DNA of 64,000 nucleotides from the NCBI GenBank assembly GCA_964620045.1, contig CAZUJL010000010.1, positions 1 through 64,000 on the forward strand, in the 5' to 3' direction. Shown here piece after piece: positions 1-8,762 of the stretch. Origin of the DNA: VFKU01 sp964620045. Lineage in GTDB: Bacteria; Hydrogenedentota; Hydrogenedentia; Hydrogenedentales; GCA-2746185. The notes beneath the pieces were generated by a model. It saw nothing but the letters and a program-made list of their open reading frames with translations. It was not told the origin of the DNA and ran no database searches. Within the stretch, counting starts at the first letter, position 1. Each line of letters starts with the position of its first letter. The translations under genes were made by a program, and so were the position numbers.

Positions 1-936
1 TCCGGAACGGGTAAAGACATCGTCGCGCGCCTGATGCACCAGCGCTCGAACCGCAAGGGCCGCCCGTTCGTCAAAGTAAATTGTCCCGCGATTCCGAGCG
101 AGCTCGTGGAGAGCGAACTTTTCGGTTACGAGAAGGGCGCGTTCACTGGCGCGCACACCGCGAAGCCCGGCCGCTTTGAGTTGGCGGAGAAGGGCACGAT
201 CTTCCTCGACGAAGTCACGGAAATTTCCGAAGCCTCGCAGGTGAAGCTGTTCACCGCGCTCGATGGCGAACCGTACATGCGCATTGGCGGCGTGCACCCG
301 ATTCAGCCGAACGTGCGCATTGTGACGGCGACGAACGTGCCCATCGAAGATGCGCTGGCGACCGGCCGTATCCGCCGTGATGTGTATTCGCGCCTGTCCG
401 AGTTTGTGATCCACATGCTGCCGCTGCGCGAGCGCCGGGACGATATCCCGGTGCTGGCGGAGCACTTTAACTACAATTTTTCGAAGAAAATCGACAAAGA
501 ATACGAGCCGATCGAAGAAGATATTCTTGAGCGCATGATGGAGCTCGACTGGCGCGGCAATATCCGCGCGTTGTCGGCCCGCGTGAAAGAATATGTCGCG
601 ACCGGTTCGGAGTCGGTGCTGCTGGATGATGCGGGCCCGTCGCTGATTGCGCCGGCGGCCGTTGCGCGTGCACAGGCGCCGGCTCCGGTGGAAGCGCCGC
701 TTGCGCCGCCGAAGTTCACGTCGCTCAAGGAAGCCACGCGCATCGCGGTCGAGCTGACCGAGCGCGCGCTGATCGAAGAAGCATTGCGCTACACGCTGTG
801 GAACCGCCGCAAGGCCGCCAAGTTGCTTGAGATCAGCTACAGCTCGCTGCTGCGCCGCATTGATGCATATGGCATTGGCCGCACCACGACACCGGGCGTG
901 CCGCAAATGCCCGCGGGTGTGTTCGACGAGCGCTAA
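1..936 (+). CDS. Sigma-54-dependent transcriptional activator, 5'-truncated by the window edge
   Basis: The frame is open from base 1 and begins inside the Walker A loop (SGTGK), so the N-terminal sensory or receiver domain lies outside the window. The visible AAA+ domain has the sigma-54-contacting loop ESELFGYEKGAFTGA, with the diagnostic GAFTGA motif, and the Walker B element GTIFLDEV. The C-terminus (NRRKAAKLLEISYSSLLRRI, then a short tail) is a Fis-type helix-turn-helix. Such proteins remodel RNA polymerase-sigma-54 by ATP hydrolysis to open promoters. A low-complexity Ala/Pro linker (about 70 residues before the HTH) separates the ATPase from the DNA-binding domain. The signal and targets cannot be inferred without the missing N-terminus. 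Confidence 0.93.
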   Translation, partial: SGTGKDIVARLMHQRSNRKGRPFVKVNCPAIPSELVESELFGYEKGAFTGAHTAKPGRFELAEKGTIFLDEVTEISEASQVKLFTALDGEPYMRIGGVHPIQPNVRIVTATNVPIEDALATGRIRRDVYSRLSEFVIHMLPLRERRDDIPVLAEHFNYNFSKKIDKEYEPIEEDILERMMELDWRGNIRALSARVKEYVATGSESVLLDDAGPSLIAPAAVARAQAPAPVEAPLAPPKFTSLKEATRIAVELTERALIEEALRYTLWNRRKAAKLLEISYSSLLRRIDAYGIGRTTTPGVPQMPAGVFDER

Positions 937-1036
937 TCGCGCCCGCCAATTCGTTCGTCTCTTTTCTTCGCGATTATCGCGTTCCATCGAAATGTTATCA
1001 TCACGCCTCGTGCATACGAGGGAGTGAGTCGCACGC

Positions 1037-1978
1037 ATGGCATCCGTAGACACCACCGCGGCGCGCAGCGAATCCGGCTGGCGCGCGCTTTTGGAGACGG
1101 TGCGTCCGCATCACTGGTCCAAGAACTGTCTTGTGTTTGCGGGCTTGCTGTTCGGCGGACAGTTGTTCGTCGGCGAGCAAATTCTGCGCGCGTGTCTCGC
1201 GTTTGCCGCGATGTGTTTCGCCGCGAGCGCGACTTACCTGCTCAACGATTTCCGCGATCGCCTGGCCGATCGCGAACACCCGCTCAAGCGCAATCGACCG
1301 ATCGCGTCGGGGCGCCTGTCTGAAGGTGCGGCGCTTACCGCGGCGCTGGCGTTCGCGGCGATCGCGCTGGGGATCGGGTTCGTCCTGAGTCCGGCCACGG
1401 GGCTTGCGATTACGGTATACATGGTGCTGACCACGGCATATTCGATTTCGGCCAAGCACGTGGTGATTCTGGATGTGATGACCCTGGCCGCGGGATTCGT
1501 GCTGCGCGTGGTGGTGGGCGCGTTCGCGGTGCATGTGGCGGCGTCGTACTGGCTGCTGCTGTGCACGTTTACGGTCGCGCTGTTTTTAGGATTTGGGAAG
1601 CGTCGCGCGGAGCTGATCATGCTCGAGACGTCGGCCGCGACGCACCGGCCGGTGCTGGATCACTACAGCACGGTGTTCCTGGATCAGATGATCGCGATCG
1701 TTACGAGCGCGACGCTGGTGTGTTACATCCTGTATACCGTCGACCGCCGGACCGTGGAAGTGTTCGAGACGCGGCTGCTGGTGTTGACCGTGCCGTTCGT
1801 GTTGTACGGCCTGTTCCGGTACTTGTATCTGTTGTATCACCGCCGGCGCGGCGACAGTCCGACGTCGACGATTCTGTTGGATCCCGCCTTCCTCATCAAT
1901 GGGATTTTGTGGGCAGCGGCGTGCGCGGCGATCATCTACGGGCACGACACCATCGACCAATGGATCCACATCGAATAG
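1037..1978 (+). CDS. UbiA-family membrane prenyltransferase, decaprenyl-phosphate phosphoribosyltransferase-like
   Basis: A 313-residue, strongly hydrophobic polytopic membrane protein. Near residue 70 it carries the aspartate-rich LNDFRDRLADREHP segment followed by KRNRPIASG, matching the NDxxDxxxD prenyl-diphosphate site of the UbiA superfamily. The opening RPHHWSKNCLVFAGLLFGG is typical of the branch that includes mycobacterial decaprenyl-phosphate 5-phosphoribosyltransferase, which makes a lipid-linked pentose precursor for the envelope. The ATG at 1037 follows a purine-rich GGGAG, rather distant at about 12 bases. The next two genes follow within 25 bases or overlap, so the three are probably co-transcribed. 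Family membership is secure; the exact acceptor (phosphoribose, quinone precursor or another) is inference. Confidence 0.85.
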   Translation: MASVDTTAARSESGWRALLETVRPHHWSKNCLVFAGLLFGGQLFVGEQILRACLAFAAMCFAASATYLLNDFRDRLADREHPLKRNRPIASGRLSEGAALTAALAFAAIALGIGFVLSPATGLAITVYMVLTTAYSISAKHVVILDVMTLAAGFVLRVVVGAFAVHVAASYWLLLCTFTVALFLGFGKRRAELIMLETSAATHRPVLDHYSTVFLDQMIAIVTSATLVCYILYTVDRRTVEVFETRLLVLTVPFVLYGLFRYLYLLYHRRRGDSPTSTILLDPAFLINGILWAAACAAIIYGHDTIDQWIHIE

Positions 1979-2003
1979 TGCGCATGATCGCCGGCCTTGT
2001 TGT

Positions 2004-3173
2004 ATGAAGGTCGGACTACTCGGGTTGCCGCGCACGATCTGGTTGCTGGGCTTCATCAGCTTTTTTAACGACACCGCGAGCGAATTGGTGTATCCGCTCG
2101 TGCCGGTGTACCTCGCGACTGTTTTGCATGCGGGGCCTCGCGCGCTCGGCATCATCGAGGGGGTCGCCGAAGCGAGCGGTAGCGTGCTGAAACTCCTCGG
2201 CGGCGTGTTGTCGGATCGCAGCCGCAAGACCAAACCGTGGGTCGTGGGTGGGTATGCCGTGTCGGCAGTCGCGCGGCCGCTGTTTACGTTTGTGGCGTCG
2301 TGGCCGATGCTGATCGCGCTGCGCTTCGCGGACAAGGTCGGCAAGGGGCTGCGATCCTCGCCGCGCGACGCGCTGTTGGCGCACTCCATCTCGTCGGATC
2401 GGCGCGGGCTCGCGTTTGGCGTGCATCGCGCGATGGACAACCTGGGCGCTGTCATTGGGCCGCTGGTGGCGGCTGCGTTGCTGGCGGCCGAGGTGCCGCT
2501 TCGGAATGTATTTCTGTGGGCTTCGCTGGGCGGGGTGGCGGCGGTGGCGGGGGCGCTGATGGTGCGCGAACCGGCGCGTGACGTTCCTGCGGCCCGTCCG
2601 AAATTTTCGCTCACCCTGGTGGGCATGCCGCCCGTGTTCAAGCGCTACCTGCTGGTATTGGCGCTGTTCACGCTGGGTAATTCTTCGAATATGTTTTTGT
2701 TGCTGCGGGCTCGTGAATCGGGGTTGACCGACGCGCAGGTTCCGCTGCTGTGGGCGCTGGTGGCGTTCACGGCGTCGGTTTTTTCCACGCCGCTCTCGGC
2801 GCTCAGCGATCGCGTCGGGCGCAAGCAACTCATCATCGGCGGGTGGGTGGTGTACGCCGCGTTCTATCTTCTTATGGGGCTGAACGGACACTCCGCGGCG
2901 ATCTGGCCCTTGTTCGCCGTGTACGGGTTATTCATGGCGCTGACGGAGGGCGCGGAGAAGGCGTTCGTGGCGGACCTCGCGCCGAAGGCCATGCTCGGCA
3001 CGGCGTTTGGCTGGTTCAATCTGGTCTCGGGCCTGTTGTTGCTGCCGGCGTCATTGTTGTTCGGGTTCGTGTGGGAGCAGGTGAGCGCGGAAGCGGCCTT
3101 TGCATTTAGCGCGACGTGTGCGGTGGCGGCGTCGGCGTTGCTGGGGTGGTGGGTGAAGGGGGATGCGACGTGA
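2004..3173 (+). CDS. Major facilitator superfamily transporter
   Basis: The 389-residue product has about 12 hydrophobic segments. Between the second and third, the loop GGVLSDRSRKTKPW fits the MFS signature GxLaDrxGrk, and the half-repeat motif LSDRVGRKQLII recurs in the second half (about residues 270-285), as expected for two six-helix bundles. The open frame extends upstream into the preceding gene, but the ATG at 2004, 25 bases after that gene's stop, gives the usual MFS N-terminus, so it is chosen; there is no strong ribosome binding site. It lies between a prenyltransferase and a methyltransferase in one operon. No substrate is evident. Export of a small molecule or drug is possible but unproven. 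Confidence 0.88.
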   Translation: MKVGLLGLPRTIWLLGFISFFNDTASELVYPLVPVYLATVLHAGPRALGIIEGVAEASGSVLKLLGGVLSDRSRKTKPWVVGGYAVSAVARPLFTFVASWPMLIALRFADKVGKGLRSSPRDALLAHSISSDRRGLAFGVHRAMDNLGAVIGPLVAAALLAAEVPLRNVFLWASLGGVAAVAGALMVREPARDVPAARPKFSLTLVGMPPVFKRYLLVLALFTLGNSSNMFLLLRARESGLTDAQVPLLWALVAFTASVFSTPLSALSDRVGRKQLIIGGWVVYAAFYLLMGLNGHSAAIWPLFAVYGLFMALTEGAEKAFVADLAPKAMLGTAFGWFNLVSGLLLLPASLLFGFVWEQVSAEAAFAFSATCAVAASALLGWWVKGDAT

Positions 3174-3928
3174 GTCGGGCGGAAGGCATTTTTTACGAAG
3201 CGTTCGATGGGCTTGATCGTCTCGCGCCGGGCAGCGAAGCGACGAGCGTACGCGCGCTCCAAGGTGTGCAGAAAATTCTGCAGCCGCGACGGATTCTGGA
3301 CGTCGGATGCGGTGCCGGGGCGCAGACCCTCGCGCTGGCGCGGCATTGCGCCGCGGAGATTGTCGCCGTCGACACGCACGAGCCTTATCTGGCGGCACTG
3401 ACGACTACGGCACACCAGCGTGGGATCGGTGCGCGTGTTCGTACGGTGGAAGCCTCCATGCTCGATTTGAAGGAAAAGCTGTCGGGCGAGGTGTTTGATC
3501 TGTTGTGGGCCGAAGGTTCGATTTATGTGATCGGATTCGATCGCGGGCTGGCGGAGTGGCGGGGGCTACTGCGCGAGGGCGGTGTGCTGGCGTGCACGGA
3601 GTTGTCGTGGCTGACGCCGACGCCGTCCGAAGCTGCGCGCGGATTTTGGGGCGAGGGATACCCGGCGATGCGCGGTATCGCGGAGAACATCGGCGCAGCC
3701 GCGAAGGCCGGGTTCACGTGCGTCGATCATTTCGTGCTGCCGGCGAGCGACTGGCTGGAGTCGTACTATGCGCCGCTGGAAGCGCGCCTTCTTGCGATGC
3801 GCGCGAAGTATGCAGGCGACGCGGAGGCCAACGGTGTGCTGGACATGCTGCAGGCGGAGATCGATTTGTATCGCCGCGCGGGCGATGAGTACGGATACGT
3901 GTTTTACTTGCTTGAGCGCGTGAAATAG
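3170..3928 (+). CDS. Class I SAM-dependent methyltransferase
   Basis: The 252-residue product has motif I ILDVGCGAGAQTLALA (about residues 41-56) and the acidic end of beta-2, IVAVDTHEPY, which bind S-adenosylmethionine in Rossmann-type methyltransferases. A later PSEAARGFWGEGYPAM stretch may shape the acceptor site. The GTG start at 3170 overlaps the stop of the MFS gene (GTGA), and AAGGGGG lies about 8 bases upstream, which favours this start over longer in-frame alternatives and suggests translational coupling. The methyl acceptor is unknown. Confidence 0.88.
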   Translation: MSRAEGIFYEAFDGLDRLAPGSEATSVRALQGVQKILQPRRILDVGCGAGAQTLALARHCAAEIVAVDTHEPYLAALTTTAHQRGIGARVRTVEASMLDLKEKLSGEVFDLLWAEGSIYVIGFDRGLAEWRGLLREGGVLACTELSWLTPTPSEAARGFWGEGYPAMRGIAENIGAAAKAGFTCVDHFVLPASDWLESYYAPLEARLLAMRAKYAGDAEANGVLDMLQAEIDLYRRAGDEYGYVFYLLERVK

Positions 3929-4011
3929 AGCTGTTTTGTGTGCGTTTTCGAGTTGCGTGATAGAATAATCGTGTGTAATTGAGGCGTTTTTCTAATCTTT
4001 TTCCGGGGACC

Positions 4012-5709
4012 ATGATCGCCATCGTCGAGTCGTATCGCGCGGGCCTGCTCCGCCGCGACTGCATTCTTCCGAATATTGTTTCCGGCGTGATCGTGGGTGT
4101 CGTCGCGCTGCCGCTGGCGATGGCGTTTGCTATTGCATCCGGCGCGAAACCTGAGCAGGGCCTGTACACGGCGATCGTCGCCGGCCTGTGCGTCTCCATG
4201 TTCGGAGGCAGCCGCGTGCAGATTGCGGGGCCGACCGGCGCGTTCGTGGTGATTCTTGCCGGCATCACGGCCAAGTACGGAATCGATGGTCTTCAGATCG
4301 CGACGCTGATGGCGGGCGTGATCCTATTGATCATGGGCATCGCGCGGCTGGGCGGTGTCGTGCGGTTTATTCCGGAGCCGGTCATCGTCGGATTCACGGC
4401 CGGCATCGGCGTGATCATCTGGGTCGGACAGTGGAAAGATTTCTTCGGACTGCCGGCGGTGAGCGGCGAACACTTCCACGAAAAATTCTGGCAATTGGTG
4501 CAGGTGTTCCCGCAGATGCACTGGACCACGGCCGGACTCGGCATGGTGAGCCTGCTGCTGACGGTGCTCGCGCCGCGCGTGTCGTGGTTGAAACGGATCC
4601 CCGGGCCGCTGATCGCGACGGTGGTCGCGACGGCGCTGTACATGTGGCTGCGGCCGGAGGGCGTGGTCACGATCGGCAGCGCGTTTGGTGGGATTCCGCG
4701 GAAGCTGCCGGAGTTCGGTTTGCCGACCTTCGATTTCGCGCGGATGACAGAGTTGATGGGCCCGGCGTTTACGATTGCAATGTTGGGCGCGATTGAGTCG
4801 TTGTTGTCCGCGGTGGTTTCGGATGGTCTCGCGGGCACGAAGCACGATTCGAATCAGGAGCTGATCGGGCAGGGCCTCGCGAATATTGCCGTGCCGTTTT
4901 TCGGGGGATTCGCGGCGACGGGCGCCATCGCGCGCACGGCGACCAATGTGCGCAACGGTGGATCGAGCCCCATTGCGGGCATCACGCATGTGGCGACGCT
5001 GGTGCTGATCATTGTGTTCCTCGCACCGCTGGCGTCGAACGTGCCGCTGGCGGCGCTGGCCGGCATTCTGTTCGTGGTGGCGTACAACATGAGCGAGATT
5101 CGCATGTTCGCTAAGCTGCTGCGTCGCGCGCCGAAACCGGACGTGGCGGTGTTGCTGGTTACGTTTGGGCTGACGGTGTTTGTCGATCTGGTGGTCGCGG
5201 TGAATGTCGGCGTGATTCTCGCCGTGCTCCTGTTCATGCGGCGCGTGGCCTCGACCGTGGAAGTCGAGCAGGTGGAAGTCGACGACATCCTCGAAGAATT
5301 GAGCCGCGCGGGCGTGGTCGCCGTGCCTGAGGGGACCTTGGTGTACGCGATCGACGGGCCGTTTTTCTTCGGCGCGATTGACAGCTTTGAGCGTGCGCTC
5401 GCGGCGACGCGCACCGATCCACGTACGTTGGTGATTCGACTGAACCGCGTGCCGTTCATGGATGCGACCGCGCTGATCACATTGGAAGAGGTCGTGCGCG
5501 ATCTCGCCAAGCGCAAGGTGCGCGTGTTGTTGTGCGAGGCGCGGTCGAATGTACTGGCGAAACTGAAGAAGGCCGGGATCATCGAGGCGGTGGGCGACGA
5601 CGGATATCACGAGAGCTTCGTCGGCGCGCTGGTGCATTGCCGGAGCATTAATGGAGATACGCCGACCCCGCCGGTGGCGACGCCGAGTAAAACTACCGAA
5701 GCTGCGTAG
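4012..5709 (+). CDS. SulP (SLC26-like) anion transporter with C-terminal STAS domain
   Basis: The 565-residue product has a membrane core of roughly residues 20-415 with the SulP signature near the N-terminus (VALPLAMAFAIASGAKPEQG) and IVAGLCVSMFGGSRVQIAGP, ending in a cytoplasmic STAS domain (about residues 430-545). SulP proteins move sulfate, bicarbonate or other anions; which one cannot be told. The frame is open upstream to a TTG at 3979, but the ATG at 4012 gives the normal family N-terminus. It has only a close GGGGA, so the start is not certain. The gene is separated by 83 bases from the methyltransferase and ends facing the antiporter gene. A short hairpin lies in the gap. Confidence 0.9.
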   Translation: MIAIVESYRAGLLRRDCILPNIVSGVIVGVVALPLAMAFAIASGAKPEQGLYTAIVAGLCVSMFGGSRVQIAGPTGAFVVILAGITAKYGIDGLQIATLMAGVILLIMGIARLGGVVRFIPEPVIVGFTAGIGVIIWVGQWKDFFGLPAVSGEHFHEKFWQLVQVFPQMHWTTAGLGMVSLLLTVLAPRVSWLKRIPGPLIATVVATALYMWLRPEGVVTIGSAFGGIPRKLPEFGLPTFDFARMTELMGPAFTIAMLGAIESLLSAVVSDGLAGTKHDSNQELIGQGLANIAVPFFGGFAATGAIARTATNVRNGGSSPIAGITHVATLVLIIVFLAPLASNVPLAALAGILFVVAYNMSEIRMFAKLLRRAPKPDVAVLLVTFGLTVFVDLVVAVNVGVILAVLLFMRRVASTVEVEQVEVDDILEELSRAGVVAVPEGTLVYAIDGPFFFGAIDSFERALAATRTDPRTLVIRLNRVPFMDATALITLEEVVRDLAKRKVRVLLCEARSNVLAKLKKAGIIEAVGDDGYHESFVGALVHCRSINGDTPTPPVATPSKTTEAA

Positions 5710-5718
5710 AATCGGCTC

Positions 5719-5737
5719 AAGCGGCGGGACGCCGCTT
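5719..5737. terminator. Short GC-rich hairpin between convergent genes
   Basis: AAGCGGCG and CGCCGCTT form a perfect 8-base-pair stem with a GGA loop, placed between the convergent SulP and antiporter genes. It lacks a T tract on either strand, so intrinsic termination is uncertain. It may instead protect mRNA 3' ends. Confidence 0.4.
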
Positions 5738-5749
5738 CCACATTAGGGG

Positions 5750-7507
5750 CTAGTGGCCTGGTTCCTTCGAATTCAGGCCTTCCATCAGCGCGATCTGCAG
5801 CTTGGAATGCCAGAGAATCAGTTTTCGGCCGAGGATGATGCCGAGGATGGCGACGATCGCGACGATGATGCCGAGCAACTCGAGCGGCGGCAGGATGCTC
5901 GAGCTGAGGGCGGAGATGAACAGCGTAAGCAGCAGCATCGTGGCGATGGGGATGATTTCGGCGAGGGCCGTGCGCACTTTGGTTGTGTAGGTGCCCGCAG
6001 TGTCGGCGGTGACACCGGCCTGCGCGAGCAGCAGACTGACGCCTTTGAGTTTGCGGTACGCCGCGATGAGGAACGGGAGCGAGGCGATGAGCGCGGCGGT
6101 CCAGAGAATTGCGCGCTGGTAGCGTTCGTCCAGCGAGGTCGTGCCGATCCACTCCGACAGCGGTCCGGCGAAGTACGCCATGCTGAGGAAGGCGGCGCTC
6201 ACAATAATGATGTTGATGGTGATGTGCGCGATGGCGCGGCGGACGATCTGCGCGCGCAGGGCGCGGTCGCCTGTCGGCTGAATGCTCTGCAGCCAGGCGG
6301 TGTACAGCGTGAGTTCTTCGCGCAGGCGCGTGGGCATGCGGCGGCCGGCCCAACCGGCGAGCGGGTCCGACGCGCGGATGAGATAGGGCGTGAGGAGTGT
6401 GGTGACGGCGGAGACCGCGACGGCGATGGGGTAGAGGAAGTCGCTCGTGACGCCGAGACTGACGCCGAGCGCGGCGATGATGAACGAGAACTCGCCGATC
6501 TGGGAGAGGCCCATGCCGACGCGCAGGGACGTGCGGCCGTCATTGCCGGTGATGAACGAGCCGAGGCCGCAGGCGAGGACCTTGCCGAGCACGACGGCGA
6601 TTGTGATGACGGTGATGGGGAGCGCATAGTCGACGAGCACGCGCGGATCGAGCAGCATGCCAACGGTGACGAAGAAGATGGCGCTGAACATGTCGCGCAC
6701 GGGCTCGATGAGCCGCTCGATGCGGTGCAGCTCGCGCGCCTCGGCGATGATGGCGCCCATCATGAATGCGCCGAGCGCGACGCTGTAGTCGAGCTGGATC
6801 ACGATGAGACAGAAGCCGAAGCACAGGCCGAGCACGGTGACGAGGAGCATTTCGTTGCTGTCGAATTTGGCGACGTAGGCCAGGAGGCGCGGCACGAACA
6901 TCAAGCCCAGCGCCATCGCGATGACCATGAAAACCGTGAGACGGCCGACGGTGCCGGCGACTTGCAGCGCGTCCATTTCGCCGGAGGTGGCGAGGCTGGA
7001 GAGTAGCGCGATGATGGCGATGGCGAGGATGTCCTCGACAATGAGGATGCCGAAAATGAGCTGCGCGAAGCGCTCGTTTTTGAGTTTCAGCTCGTCGAGC
7101 GCCTTTACGATGATGGTGGTGGAGGAGATGGCGAGCGTGGCGCCGAGGAAGATGCAGTCCATCTGGCCCCAGCCGAAGAACCGGCCGATTTCGTAGCCGA
7201 TCCATGTCATCAAGACGATTTCGGCGACGGCGGAGACGAGCGCGGGCACGCCGACGGCGCGCAGCTTGCGCAGGCTGAATTCCAGGCCGAGCGAGAACAT
7301 CAGGAAGACGACGCCGAGTTCGGCCAGCGTCGTGATGGTTTCTTCTTCCAGGACCAGCTTGTGTGGCGGTGTGTAGGGGCCGATGATGATGCCGGCGAGG
7401 ATGTAGCCAAGGACGACGGGCTGGTGCAGGCGGTGGAAGACGACCGTGATCACGCCCGCAATGAGCATGATCGTCGCCAAATCCTGAATGAAATGCGTCG
7501 CGTGCAT
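5750..7507 (-). CDS. CPA2-family cation/proton antiporter (KefB/RosB-like), without a TrkA-N domain
   Basis: The 585-residue membrane protein has the CPA2 opening (LHQPVVLGYILAGIIIGPYTPP) and about 12 transmembrane helices in the first 390 residues. The ETITTLAELGVVFLMFSLGLEFS block is typical of KefB-type exchangers. After a soluble linker there are three or four more hydrophobic segments (about residues 440-570) in place of the usual RCK/TrkA-N NAD-binding domain. It probably exchanges K+ or Na+ for H+. The ATG at 7507 yields the sequence beginning MHATHFIQDLATI; a longer frame starting 39 bases upstream is possible, but adds only residues with no membrane character. Confidence 0.87.
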   Translation of the reverse strand: MHATHFIQDLATIMLIAGVITVVFHRLHQPVVLGYILAGIIIGPYTPPHKLVLEEETITTLAELGVVFLMFSLGLEFSLRKLRAVGVPALVSAVAEIVLMTWIGYEIGRFFGWGQMDCIFLGATLAISSTTIIVKALDELKLKNERFAQLIFGILIVEDILAIAIIALLSSLATSGEMDALQVAGTVGRLTVFMVIAMALGLMFVPRLLAYVAKFDSNEMLLVTVLGLCFGFCLIVIQLDYSVALGAFMMGAIIAEARELHRIERLIEPVRDMFSAIFFVTVGMLLDPRVLVDYALPITVITIAVVLGKVLACGLGSFITGNDGRTSLRVGMGLSQIGEFSFIIAALGVSLGVTSDFLYPIAVAVSAVTTLLTPYLIRASDPLAGWAGRRMPTRLREELTLYTAWLQSIQPTGDRALRAQIVRRAIAHITINIIIVSAAFLSMAYFAGPLSEWIGTTSLDERYQRAILWTAALIASLPFLIAAYRKLKGVSLLLAQAGVTADTAGTYTTKVRTALAEIIPIATMLLLTLFISALSSSILPPLELLGIIVAIVAILGIILGRKLILWHSKLQIALMEGLNSKEPGH

Positions 7508-7626
7508 AAAAGCCCCGTGAGCGCGGGTGGACGCGGAATACGGCATAGTGGCCGTGGCGTCGCGGCGCGCGGGGTATTATGCCAGTTTGCAGCGACGGAC
7601 TTACAGAAAGAATCCGCGCACCAAAC

Positions 7627-7663
7627 TAAAAAAGAATCAGAGCCGATTGTTTCGGCTCTGATT
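7627..7663 (-). terminator. Strong intrinsic terminator of the minus-strand Tat-protein gene
   Basis: AATCAGAGCCGA (7635-7646) and TCGGCTCTGATT (7652-7663) form a perfect 12-base-pair stem with a TTGTT loop. Read on the minus strand, the stem is followed by TCTTTTTTAG, a proper T tract. It sits 36 bases past the stop of the gene that begins at 8586, so it terminates that transcript. Confidence 0.85.
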
Positions 7664-7698
7664 TTGGGAAGCAGGATCGTCGATACGGTTGTTTCTGA

Positions 7699-8586
7699 TC
7701 AAGGTTCGGACATGCCGCTACAGCTGCCGTTCACTTCTTGACAGTATTCGTTGGGATAGCCTGAGCTGCAGCGACCGTTGATGCACTTGTAGTTGTTGGG
7801 AACGTTGGGTACAGCCTTGGCAATCCTCATCTCTTTTATCTGAACTGCAGCCTTGACCCGCGGCGAGCACCACAGGAGTCCAGAATTTCTGATTTCTTTC
7901 CAGTGCGGCAATTCGGCACGCCTTCCTGGATCTGTGTGTTTGGTGTGGCTGATAGCTGCTGTCGGCAGCATAAATAGATCCTCTAGTTCTCTGCCGGGAT
8001 ATCCGCCATTCTGGAAATTTCCGTGCCAATCGATATCGTTTACGCGATCGGTGGTGAGGAACGCCTCAATGTACACAGGATTGGTGTGGAGAATCGGCAC
8101 ACAGATCATTTTTTCCAGTTCGACAAGAAATGGTTGTATGTCGAGCCATGCTTGGTCGCCATGATCCAATGCAGCAAACTTTGCGTAACTTATGCCAGTT
8201 CTGCAATTCGCGCGTGCGTTTTCAAGGGCGGTCGCGAGAGTGTCTTTGGTATACCGGGGGTCGGGATGCGGCTTATGGTTGATAGCTGCTTCAAGCTGTT
8301 GTTGGTCGGTTCCCGTGGCAGCTCGCGCCCTGTCGCGCATATGCGCCAGCGTACGCTCGAAGGGTTTGTTGAGTATCACGTTCAATCGACGCGATTGCAC
8401 TAGATACAGCGTAGCGATGGACGGTGGGTCGACCTCCACATCCCACGGATACACGATTAATGGTTTGGGAGGGCCTGGCTGCGCGGACGCGGTAGTCATA
8501 AATTGACTACCAATGATACCTGCCGCGAATGCTGAGGTGCCGATGAACTTCCGTCTTGTTAATTTGTTGCTGTCCTGCGCGTCCAT
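7699..8586 (-). CDS. Uncharacterised Tat-exported protein with a cysteine-rich C-terminus
   Basis: I do not recognise this 295-residue protein. Its N-terminus has a twin-arginine signal (LTRRKFIGTSAFAAG, RR at residues 11-12) and a plausible cleavage site at TASAQ, so a folded, exported protein is expected. The mature part has YPWDVEVDPP near its start. Near the end it has GLLWC and then a tail with C-x4-C and the block NEYCQEVNGSCSGM. The neighbouring gene (8763-9647) shares the YPW, E-L-x-x-W and GLLWC motifs and the same cysteine tail, so the two are diverged paralogues. The ATG at 8586 has AGGGAA about 8 bases upstream and is preferred over an ATG 18 bases earlier. Base composition is less GC-biased than in flanking housekeeping genes. 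Function unknown. Confidence 0.8.
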   Translation of the reverse strand: MDAQDSNKLTRRKFIGTSAFAAGIIGSQFMTTASAQPGPPKPLIVYPWDVEVDPPSIATLYLVQSRRLNVILNKPFERTLAHMRDRARAATGTDQQQLEAAINHKPHPDPRYTKDTLATALENARANCRTGISYAKFAALDHGDQAWLDIQPFLVELEKMICVPILHTNPVYIEAFLTTDRVNDIDWHGNFQNGGYPGRELEDLFMLPTAAISHTKHTDPGRRAELPHWKEIRNSGLLWCSPRVKAAVQIKEMRIAKAVPNVPNNYKCINGRCSSGYPNEYCQEVNGSCSGMSEP

Positions 8587-8699
8587 GTACTTGTTCCCTT
8601 TCATCCCGTGGATGATTGCGAAAGTACTTCTCGCGTTACTGCAACAATTTCTTTGCTGACGTGAAAGCTAACTTTGTTTCGGTACGGCGATTCCGGTCA

Positions 8700-8713
8700 A
8701 TTATGCGCATAAT
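8700..8713. promoter_or_regulatory. Perfect 14-base palindrome upstream of the Tat-protein gene
   Basis: ATTATGCGCATAAT reads the same on both strands and lies in the 176-base gap between the two paralogous minus-strand genes, about 115 bases upstream of the Tat gene start. A dimeric regulator operator is possible; no regulator is identified. Confidence 0.35.
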
Positions 8714-8762
8714 CACGTATTCGGGCACGCCGTGATCCGTTGAGTGGGGAGTGGTATGCGAC

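Noticed and set aside
5753..7006. Plus-strand open frame of 417 codons over the antiporter gene
   Set aside because: Asp/Glu/Arg/Gly-rich antisense shadow of a membrane protein gene.
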